DNA from: Actinomycetota bacterium
Lineage (GTDB): Bacteria; Actinomycetota; Actinomycetes; S36-B12; CAIYMF01
DNA: 5,055 bases
Direction: 5' to 3'
Assembly: GCA_009699025.1 (NCBI GenBank)
Contig: WLOZ01000183.1
Coordinates: forward strand, 1-5,055
Part shown: piece by piece, positions 1-4,840 of the stretch
Position numbering within the stretch: the stretch's first letter is position 1
Layout of the letters: each line of letters begins with the position of its first letter
Program-made: the position numbers and the translations under genes
The notes under the pieces: model-generated
Told to the model about the DNA's origin: nothing
The model's input: the letters and a program-made list of their open reading frames with translations, nothing else
Database searches by the model: none

Positions 1-129
1 CTGATCACCGAGGGCCATGGCTGCTACTCGTGGGCGGCTGACCTTCCCGCCGGTCACCCGCACACTCACGTGGCCCCGCACCGGCACCGTTCCCGCCACT
101 GGCCGCACCGGCCCGCCAACCACCACTGA
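1..129 (+). CDS. Possible 3' end of an upstream gene, His-rich C-terminus (partial)
   Basis: An open frame enters from the left edge and ends at TGA 127-129, giving 42 codons. By count about 36 of the 42 third positions are G or C, which fits coding sequence, but in DNA this GC-rich that is weak support. A second + strand frame is also open here to a TAG at 176-178. The strongest argument for the first frame is position: its stop lies 11 nt before the large hairpin at 141-205, where a terminator would sit. The tail is unusual, with 10 His in 42 residues, 9 of them in the last 24, which could be a metal-binding tail or an artefact of reading CAC-rich DNA. I do not recognise a family and assign no function. 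Confidence 0.25.
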   Translation: MITEGHGCYSWAADLPAGHPHTHVAPHRHRSRHWPHRPANHH

Positions 130-140
130 CTCAGACACTG

Positions 141-205
141 CTGCACCCCTACGCCAGTTCGGACTCACCTACCCCTAGTCCGAACTGGCGTAGGGGTTTG
201 TGCAG
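141..205. terminator. Perfect 20-bp inverted repeat, probable (bidirectional) terminator hairpin
   Basis: Bases 146-165 are the exact reverse complement of bases 177-196, with an 11-nt loop at 166-176. Beyond a 4-nt bulge (197-200) a further 5 bp pair (141-145 with 201-205). The right arm is followed by only three T's and then mixed sequence, so it is not a classic U-tract terminator; actinobacterial terminators often lack the tract. It lies just after the putative stop at 129 and 51 nt before the transporter ATG. Termination of the upstream transcript is the simplest reading. A dyad operator or a folded leader cannot be excluded, because shorter alternative pairings exist (143-150 with 204-211, and 171-177 with 191-197). 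Confidence 0.7.
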
Positions 206-243
206 GGGTGCTCATTTGGCGCTCGCACGCCCGGCGAGCAGGG

Positions 244-249
244 CAGAGT
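244..249 (+). promoter_or_regulatory. Weak -10-like hexamer 6 nt before the transporter ATG
   Basis: The hexamer CAGAGT matches the two most important -10 positions (A at 2, T at 6) and ends exactly 6 nt before the ATG at 256. This is the spacing that puts the transcription start on the start codon. The overlapping GAGTGGG could instead be a poor Shine-Dalgarno sequence. No -35 is recognisable. Support comes mainly from the same spacing at the other starts in this window. Confidence 0.3.
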
Positions 250-255
250 GGGCAC

Positions 256-1482
256 ATGAGCGCCCCTGGCCCCGCCACTAGCACTCACCTCCCCACCTCG
301 GCCGATCGTCGAGCCCGGGTGGCCGGAGCGGTGGCGTATGCGGTGCAGGGGGTGTGTTTCGCGGCGCTGGTCACCCGCATCCCCGCGCTGAAGGACAGGT
401 TCGGGCTCAGCGAGGCGTCACTGGCCCTGCTGCTCGCCATCGTGCCCCTCGTTGCCGGGGTGGGCAGTGTGGCGGCCGGAGCCGTGGCCGCCCGCATCGG
501 TGCCTCGTCGGTGCTGCGGGTGATGGGGCCGGTTGTTCCGCTGGCAATCGCGGCGGTGGGCTTCTGCCAGTCGATTCCCGCTCTGGTGGTGGCGCTCGTC
601 GTCGTGGGGCTCGGGCTCGGCTCGGTGGATGCCGCGATGAATACCCACGGGGTCGGCGTTCAAGCCAGGTACGGACGCAGCGTGATGGCCTCGTTCTACG
701 CGGTCTTCAGCCTCGCCGGAATCGTGGGGGCGGGACTGTCGGTGCTGGCCGCCGACTCGACCCTCTCGCTCGGGTTCTTCTTTTCGGGCATCGCCATCGT
801 GGTGGTGGCAGCGCAGTTGATCGCCGGGCCGAGCCTGCTCAAGGGTCTGGTCGAGCCCGACGGCACCGTCGACGAGGCCTCGCCCGAGCATCCGGCCGCG
901 GCGCCGGTGCGCGTGCCGTGGCGACCTATCGTGCTGATCGGACTCGCGCTCACCTGCGTGTACATCGCCGATTCGGCGGCGTCGAACTGGAGTGCGGTGT
1001 ACCTCGCCGACGGTCTCGGATCGACCGAGTCAGTCGCAGCACTCGCCTACCTCGTGTACGCGCTCACCACGCTGGTGGCGCGCGTGGTCGTCGACCGCGG
1101 CGTGATGCGCCGCGGGCCGGTGCCCCTCGTACGCGCGGGCGCACTGCTGGCGGCGGCTGCCGCAGTGATGGTGGCCCTCGCGCCCACCCCGGCGCTGGGC
1201 CTGCTGGGGTTTGCGGTTCTCGGAGTGGGCATCGCGCCGGTCATTCCGCTGGCCTTCAGCGCCGCGGCGTCGCACGACCCCGGCGGCACCGGGGTGGCGG
1301 TCTCACGGGTCAACGTCTTCAATTACGCCGGCTTCGTGCTTGGTGCCCCGCTCGTCGGACTCGTCGCCGAGGCGTCGTCGCTGCGGTGGGCGTTCGCGGT
1401 GCTCGTGCCGCTGCTGCTGGCAGCTGCCGTGCTGGCCCCGCACTTCGCCCCGGAGCGACGCGAGGGCGAAGTGTCCGCCTGA
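256..1482 (+). CDS. MFS transporter, YbjJ-like
   Basis: This 408-residue integral membrane protein probably has 12 transmembrane helices and belongs to the major facilitator superfamily, moving a small molecule across the cytoplasmic membrane by secondary transport. It resembles E. coli YbjJ throughout: VTRIPALKDRFGLS near residues 39-52 after helix 1, a G-S-V-D-A-A-M-N-T-H-G-V block at 122-133 followed by YGRSVMASF and FSLAG at 139-155, a hydrophilic central loop near 210-240, a D-S-A-A-S-N-W segment opening the second half, and a GxPLVGLVAE segment near the C-terminus. The substrate is unknown; YbjJ relatives are poorly characterised. ATG 256 is preferred over the in-frame GTG at 208, because the extra 16 residues would begin right at the end of the hairpin and add a non-conserved RSHARR-type stretch. 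The gene is monocistronic and converges on the hydroxy-acid oxidase gene with 4 bp between the stops. The family is confident; the substrate is not assigned. Confidence 0.9.
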   Translation: MSAPGPATSTHLPTSADRRARVAGAVAYAVQGVCFAALVTRIPALKDRFGLSEASLALLLAIVPLVAGVGSVAAGAVAARIGASSVLRVMGPVVPLAIAAVGFCQSIPALVVALVVVGLGLGSVDAAMNTHGVGVQARYGRSVMASFYAVFSLAGIVGAGLSVLAADSTLSLGFFFSGIAIVVVAAQLIAGPSLLKGLVEPDGTVDEASPEHPAAAPVRVPWRPIVLIGLALTCVYIADSAASNWSAVYLADGLGSTESVAALAYLVYALTTLVARVVVDRGVMRRGPVPLVRAGALLAAAAAVMVALAPTPALGLLGFAVLGVGIAPVIPLAFSAAASHDPGGTGVAVSRVNVFNYAGFVLGAPLVGLVAEASSLRWAFAVLVPLLLAAAVLAPHFAPERREGEVSA

Positions 1483-1500
1483 GCGCTCAGTGGCGCTGAG
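1480..1500. repeat. Palindrome embracing two convergent stop codons
   Basis: The perfect 10-bp palindrome TGAGCGCTCA at 1480-1489 contains the transporter's TGA in its left arm and the oxidase's stop (TCA on this strand) in its right arm. An overlapping small stem, CTCAG-TGGCG-CTGAG, spans 1486-1500. Neither is strong enough, or followed by a T-run, to be called an intrinsic terminator. No other terminator is visible between these convergent genes, so their transcripts may overlap at the 3' ends. Confidence 0.5.
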
Positions 1501-2545
1501 TCACGAACTCGCGGTTGAGTTCGGACGTGGAGCGCGCTCCCATCAGGATGATCGAGCGCTCGACGTCTTCCTGGAACAGGCGCAAAACCTGTCCGACGCC
1601 CTCCTCACCAGCGACTCCGAGACCCCACATGATCGGGCGGCCAATCATGGTCGAGTCGGCGCCTAGCGCCAGGGCCTTGGCCACGTCGAGCCCAGACCGG
1701 AGGCCGCTGTCGACGATCACCGAGCCGCGGCCGTCGACGCGGTCGACGATGTCGGCGAGGACTACCGCGGTGGGCACGCTCGTGTCGAGCTGCCGGCCCC
1801 CGTGATTTGACACCACGACCGCGCTGGCGCCGTGGTCGATGGCGCTCGCGGCGTCGTCGGGCCGCAGGATGCCCTTCACGATGACGGGCACGGGGGAGAA
1901 GCCGACGAGCTCGGCCAGGCTCGACCACGAGAGGTCGTGGTCGAGCGACGCCCAGGTGGGTGCCAGTCGCGGATCGGTCGCGCCTGCCTCCTCGACACAC
2001 GGCACGTGCGCGTTACCACGGAGGCTGAAGCCGGTGTGCACGTCGCGCTCGCGCACCCCGAGGGCGGCGAGGTCGACGGTGAGGATCACTGCCTCGGCGC
2101 CGGCCTCGACGGCCAACTGCACCATGGTTCGGTTGAGTCCCCAGTCCTTGAGTGCGTACAGCTGGAACCACCAGCGAAGTCCGGCGATGCCGGCGAGGTC
2201 GGAAAAGCCGCTCGAGGCGAACGTGGAGTGGCAGTAGCGCACACCCGCGGCCGCAGCGGCACGCGGGATCACCACGCCGCCGTCGGATTTGACGTAGCGC
2301 TGGAAGCCCATAGGAGCCACCATGAATGGCACGGCATCGGTGGTTCCGATGACCGTGGTGGCGAGGTTCACCTGAGCGGGGCCGGCCAACACGCGCGGTC
2401 GCACCTCGATGTGGTCCCAGGCTGCGGTATTCCGCTCGAGGGTCACGCCTCGGCCGGCACCCCCGTCGATGTAGCCCTCAAGCCCGATGGGCTCCATCAG
2501 GCGAAAGGCGAGGCCGTAGTCCTCAACGGTGCGCAAGTGTGGCAT
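1487..2545 (-). CDS. FMN-dependent alpha-hydroxy-acid oxidase/dehydrogenase
   Basis: This 352-residue soluble TIM-barrel flavoenzyme belongs to the glycolate oxidase / lactate dehydrogenase family. It oxidises a 2-hydroxy acid to the 2-oxo acid using FMN and passes electrons to O2 or another acceptor. Aligned by eye to spinach glycolate oxidase, every catalytic or FMN-contacting residue is present: Tyr25 (Y24), Tyr130 in WWFQLY (Y129), Asp158 in LTVD (D157), Arg165 (R164), Lys224 in VIVKG (K230), the catalytic base His248 in SNHGGRQLD (H254) and Arg251 (R257). The FMN phosphate site is DSGLRSG at 279-285 and IGRP at 301-304. The length is close to glycolate oxidase (369) and shorter than lactate 2-monooxygenase. 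The family's usual TP after Asp158 is LA here, and the usual DGG is DSG. The substrate could be lactate, glycolate or a longer hydroxy acid and cannot be decided. The start is supported by a -10-like hexamer 6 nt upstream. The gene is divergent from the Coq4-like gene, 40 bp away. Confidence 0.92.
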   Translation of the reverse strand: MPHLRTVEDYGLAFRLMEPIGLEGYIDGGAGRGVTLERNTAAWDHIEVRPRVLAGPAQVNLATTVIGTTDAVPFMVAPMGFQRYVKSDGGVVIPRAAAAAGVRYCHSTFASSGFSDLAGIAGLRWWFQLYALKDWGLNRTMVQLAVEAGAEAVILTVDLAALGVRERDVHTGFSLRGNAHVPCVEEAGATDPRLAPTWASLDHDLSWSSLAELVGFSPVPVIVKGILRPDDAASAIDHGASAVVVSNHGGRQLDTSVPTAVVLADIVDRVDGRGSVIVDSGLRSGLDVAKALALGADSTMIGRPIMWGLGVAGEEGVGQVLRLFQEDVERSIILMGARSTSELNREFVTQRH

Positions 2546-2551
2546 GGGAAA

Positions 2552-2557
2552 AGTATC
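2552..2557 (-). promoter_or_regulatory. -10 element for a leaderless hydroxy-acid oxidase mRNA
   Basis: Read on the minus strand the hexamer is GATACT, four matches to TATAAT, followed by TTTCCC and then the ATG at 2545. The 6-nt spacer would start transcription on the A of the start codon. No Shine-Dalgarno sequence is present between this hexamer and the ATG, which supports leaderless translation. With a 17-bp spacer, the -35 position falls on 2575-2580 (GATCGT), within the opposing gene's -10. Confidence 0.55.
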
Positions 2558-2573
2558 GCGCGGCCACGGGCGT

Positions 2574-2579
2574 TACGAT
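2574..2579 (+). promoter_or_regulatory. -10 element for a leaderless Coq4-like gene mRNA
   Basis: TACGAT fits the actinobacterial TANNNT consensus and is followed by six bases (CAGCGG) and then GTG 2586, so transcription would start on the G of the start codon. There is no Shine-Dalgarno sequence. The -35 position for a 17-bp spacer is 2551-2556 (AAGTAT), which lies on the -10 of the opposing oxidase promoter. This spacing also decides the choice of GTG 2586 as the start of the downstream gene. Confidence 0.6.
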
Positions 2580-2585
2580 CAGCGG

Positions 2586-3635
2586 GTGCCGCTTCTTATC
2601 ACGGGGCCGCCCTCTGCCCGGCGCGCCATGATTCTTGGGATGCGGGCCGTCGCCACGGCCCTTGAAACCCGACCCTTCGTGGGGGAGGAGGCCGATCTCG
2701 TCCGCTCGATTGCCGAGGTCGTGGGGCTGGCGCACTCGGGTATGGAAGCGCTCGACCTTGCCGACGTCCTCGCCCCCGATGCCACGTGGACCAACGACTC
2801 GCTCATGGCCGAGTTGGTCAGTGCGCTTCCCGATCCGGCCCAGCGACGTGATGCCGCTCACTGCGCCATGATGGTCGCTCTCATGCCGCTCAATCCTGAC
2901 GAATCGGGACTGCATGCCGCGCGCTGGGTCGCACAGGGACTGGGGGCTGACAACCTCACGGTTCGGGAGGTTGAGGCAACGGTCGGATCGCACGCCCAGC
3001 TGGCCGAGGCCGACCTGTTCCGTCGGTTCCTGTCGTGGAAGACCGGCGTGCCAGCGCACGTAGTTGCCGCCCGCCTCGGGCGCGGCGAGCGCGCGGTGGC
3101 CACTCCGCCGGAGCAGGTCGATCGAGTGCGCCGGCTGCTCGACACCGCCCCCGATGGCTCGGTGGGCCGCGAGCTGGCTCGCTACTACTCCGACACTGGG
3201 TTCAACGTGCCCGGCAGTCCGGGAACGATGCCGCTCGAGGTTCTGGGAAGTCACGACGTGCACCACGTTCTCGCCGCCTACGACGCGAGTCCTGAGGACG
3301 AGGTCTACCTCGCCGCTTTCACCGCGGCCAACGCCAGAACCGGAGGTGCGGAGTTCCTGGCGTTCAACATGCTTCAGTTCCACCAGGGCATCAAGCTCGG
3401 AGTCTTTAACCCCGCTCGCACCAACCTTGACCCGCACGCCATGGCCGTGGCGGCCGAGCGCGGCGCCCAGACGGTGGTCGACCTCTCGAGCCGAGAGTGG
3501 AACTGGCAGTCGCTGCTGCACCTGCCGTTGCCCGAGGCGCGCGCGCAGGTGGGTATTCCGGGCGCAGGCCCGGTGCCCGAAGGCGGCCCGTGGGACATCG
3601 ACCATCACCGACAGTGGTCAGGGGCGAGCGCCTAG
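2586..3635 (+). CDS. Coq4-like domain protein with helical N-terminal half
   Basis: This protein has 349 residues, with no signal peptide or membrane segment. The C-terminal part (about 194-325) matches the Coq4 family: GRELARYY at 194-201, the metal-ligand signature His223-Asp224-x2-His227-x11-Glu239, a following AAFTAANARTGGAEFLAFN helix region, FHQGIKLGVF at 265-274, and the family's closing pattern of Trp305/Trp307, PLPEARAQVGIP (314-325). Coq4 acts at C1 of the ring in coenzyme Q synthesis in eukaryotes, but bacterial homologues occur outside that pathway, so the reaction here is unknown. The N-terminal half (about 10-185) is predicted all-helical, with two E-x2-L-x8-G-L segments (35-48 and 106-119) that resemble TerB-like helical repeats; this is a weak impression. 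An open frame extends upstream to 2529, but GTG 2586 is chosen because the extension runs into the divergent oxidase gene and the -10 spacing fits. The gene overlaps the convergent Sua5 gene by 4 bp. The Coq4 call is confident; its role is not. Confidence 0.8.
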   Translation: MPLLITGPPSARRAMILGMRAVATALETRPFVGEEADLVRSIAEVVGLAHSGMEALDLADVLAPDATWTNDSLMAELVSALPDPAQRRDAAHCAMMVALMPLNPDESGLHAARWVAQGLGADNLTVREVEATVGSHAQLAEADLFRRFLSWKTGVPAHVVAARLGRGERAVATPPEQVDRVRRLLDTAPDGSVGRELARYYSDTGFNVPGSPGTMPLEVLGSHDVHHVLAAYDASPEDEVYLAAFTAANARTGGAEFLAFNMLQFHQGIKLGVFNPARTNLDPHAMAVAAERGAQTVVDLSSREWNWQSLLHLPLPEARAQVGIPGAGPVPEGGPWDIDHHRQWSGASA

Positions 3636-3636
3636 G
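3631..3636. other. Shared CTAG: overlapping convergent stop codons
   Basis: The TAG of the Coq4-like gene (3633-3635, +) and the TAG of the Sua5 gene (CTA at 3632-3634 on this strand) share one CTAG inside the palindrome CCTAGG. There is no room for an intrinsic terminator between the genes, so each transcript probably runs antisense into the other gene's 3' end. Confidence 0.9.
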
Positions 3637-4612
3637 ACGAGTGGGCCGCGCGTATGAGCCGGTCGCGAATCGCGGCCGACAGCCCGTGGTTGCCCTCCGG
3701 TGGTACTGCCACGACATGGCTCAGGCCCGCTCGGTCGGCCGCCCTCAGCGCCGCGTACAGCTCGCGGGCGTAGTTGTCGACACCGACCGGCGACGCGAGC
3801 CGACGCAGGGTGGGGGGCGTGGCGATATGCGCCTCGGCGATGAGCCCGGCTGTCTCCGGCGTGAACCCTGTCACCCGTGCCAGCTCATCGGCGGTGCAGG
3901 GAATGACCGTCGCGTGCGGCGAGTAGTGCGACGGCAGGGTGCCGGGGGCACGCACCGACGAGTCGGCAACCCCTACCGCACGGCCGGTGATGTCGGCGAT
4001 GGCCTGCTCGGAGATTGCGCCGGGTCGCAGCAGCCGAGGAACGTCGTCAATGGCCAGCACGATGGTCGACTCGACCCCCACGTCGCAGGGGCCGCCGTCG
4101 AGCACGAGGTCGCGCGTCGGATCCAAATACGGGCCCAGGTCGTCGACCACGTGCTGCGCGGTGGTGGGTGACACCCCGCCGAAGCGGTTGGCGCTGGGCG
4201 CCGCGACTGCTGTGCCTACCGCTCTGAGCAGGTCGAGGGCCATGGGGTGCGAAGGAACCCTTAGCCCCACCGTGGCCTGACCTCCGGTGAGGGCATCGCT
4301 CGCCAGGCTGGATCGAGGCACCACGAGGGTGAGGGGACCTGGCCACAGCGACTCGGCGAGGGCGAGAGCCCAGGCTGGATAGTCGCGGCTCCACCGGTCG
4401 AGTTGGCCTCGATCGGGCAGGTGCACGATGAGCGGATGGCCCGTGGGCCTGCCCTTCACCTTGAACACGCGCGCCACGGCCGACTCGTCGGTGGCCAGCG
4501 CTCCTAGCCCGTACACGGTCTCGGTGGCGAAGGCGACGAGCGCCCCCGCGAGCAGGCCGACGACGGCCGCGTCGACCGAGTTCGTGATGGTCACTGCTGA
4601 GGGTTCGCTCAC
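3632..4612 (-). CDS. L-threonylcarbamoyladenylate synthase, two-domain Sua5 type
   Basis: This cytoplasmic enzyme makes threonylcarbamoyl-AMP from L-threonine, bicarbonate and ATP, the first step of the N6-threonylcarbamoyladenosine (t6A37) modification of ANN-decoding tRNAs. The TsaD complex then transfers the group. With GTG 4612 the protein has 326 residues. The YrdC/TsaC domain spans about 10-200: FATETVYGLG (28-37; the family usually has FPTETVYGLG), the K-G-R-P-x2-H-P-L block (53-61), LWPGPLT (89-95), VGLRVPSHP (115-123), AAPSANRFGG (137-146), VESTIV (180-185) and LRPGAIS (195-201). The linker APGTLPSHYSPHATV at 222-236 matches the conserved Sua5 ATP-closing segment, and residues about 237-326 form the Sua5 domain. 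The open frame extends to 4705, but those 31 residues are Arg/His-rich and unlike the family, and a -10-like hexamer sits 6 nt before GTG 4612. The gene is isolated here, not in a prfA-prmC type cluster. Confidence 0.93.
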   Translation of the reverse strand: MSEPSAVTITNSVDAAVVGLLAGALVAFATETVYGLGALATDESAVARVFKVKGRPTGHPLIVHLPDRGQLDRWSRDYPAWALALAESLWPGPLTLVVPRSSLASDALTGGQATVGLRVPSHPMALDLLRAVGTAVAAPSANRFGGVSPTTAQHVVDDLGPYLDPTRDLVLDGGPCDVGVESTIVLAIDDVPRLLRPGAISEQAIADITGRAVGVADSSVRAPGTLPSHYSPHATVIPCTADELARVTGFTPETAGLIAEAHIATPPTLRRLASPVGVDNYARELYAALRAADRAGLSHVVAVPPEGNHGLSAAIRDRLIRAAHSS

Positions 4613-4618
4613 CCCCTC

Positions 4619-4624
4619 ATTGTG
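4619..4624 (-). promoter_or_regulatory. -10-like element for a leaderless Sua5 mRNA
   Basis: On the minus strand the hexamer is CACAAT (4 of 6 matches to TATAAT), followed by GAGGGG and then GTG 4612, again a 6-nt gap. The GAGGGG abuts the GTG and is too close to act as a normal Shine-Dalgarno sequence for it. No -35 consensus is seen 17 bp upstream. Confidence 0.45.
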
Positions 4625-4750
4625 GCGCGACTGCCTGTGAGGCCTCCGATGGGTCGCAGACGACATCGTCGCGCAGAGCGGCCGGGGACACCCGGAACCA
4701 ATCACTGCGGCATTGCGTCAGACTCTTGGTGCTGGCTGTGATCGCTGGCG

Positions 4751-4756
4751 TATCGT
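4751..4756 (+). promoter_or_regulatory. Possible -10 for the Fn3 protein gene
   Basis: TATCGT fits TANNNT in the only A/T-rich patch of the intergenic region. A partial -35 (TTGGTG, 4726-4731) lies 19 bp upstream. This would give a 5' leader of about 75 nt containing the AGAGGA at 4800-4805. The alternative is a leaderless start using AAGCGT (4829-4834), 6 nt before ATG 4841. Neither is decisive. Confidence 0.3.
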
Positions 4757-4840
4757 AAAGATGTATGCGGAATACGGGCTCAGAGGGCGCTCGTCAATGA
4801 GAGGAACGGGACTTCGTTGTTGACAGGTAAGCGTGCCCGG

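Larger units (their letters stand above)
4613..4840. other. Divergent intergenic region
   Basis: These 228 bp separate the Sua5 start from the most likely start of the Fn3 protein. A Sua5-side -10 (4619-4624) and an AT-richer patch with a -10-like TATCGT (4751-4756) are visible. A nine-codon reading frame including its stop (4797-4823, Met to Cys then TGA) lies in the leader, after an AATGAGAGGA stretch. I see no RNA gene, strong hairpin or repeat here. Confidence 0.5.

Noticed and set aside
208..255. GTG 208 as the start of the MFS transporter
   Set aside because: It begins immediately after the hairpin base and adds a non-conserved 16-residue segment; ATG 256 gives a normal N-terminus and fits the -10 spacing seen at other starts.
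354..1499. Long + strand open frame inside the transporter gene
   Set aside because: It is Arg/Gly-rich with no recognisable family and lies entirely in a shifted frame of a well-conserved membrane protein; a GC-rich shadow frame.
1832..2665. Long + strand open frame antisense to the hydroxy-acid oxidase
   Set aside because: The opposite strand encodes a complete enzyme with all catalytic residues; the antisense translation has no motif and runs through the divergent promoter region.
2523..3608. 361-codon minus strand open frame antisense to the Coq4-like gene
   Set aside because: The + strand frame carries the conserved Coq4 signature; the antisense product is His/Arg-rich with no family features.
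3497..4171. + strand open frame across the Coq4-like/Sua5 junction
   Set aside because: It overlaps two well-supported genes and has an Arg/Gly-rich composition typical of GC-rich out-of-frame translation.
4613..4705. Upstream extension of the Sua5 gene to 4705
   Set aside because: The 31 extra residues are His/Arg-rich and not part of the family; GTG 4612 matches the usual N-terminus and the -10 spacing.
4820..4825. Perfect TTGACA as a -35 box
   Set aside because: No -10-like hexamer lies 16-18 bp downstream (the bases at 4842-4848 are GC-rich), so it is probably chance.
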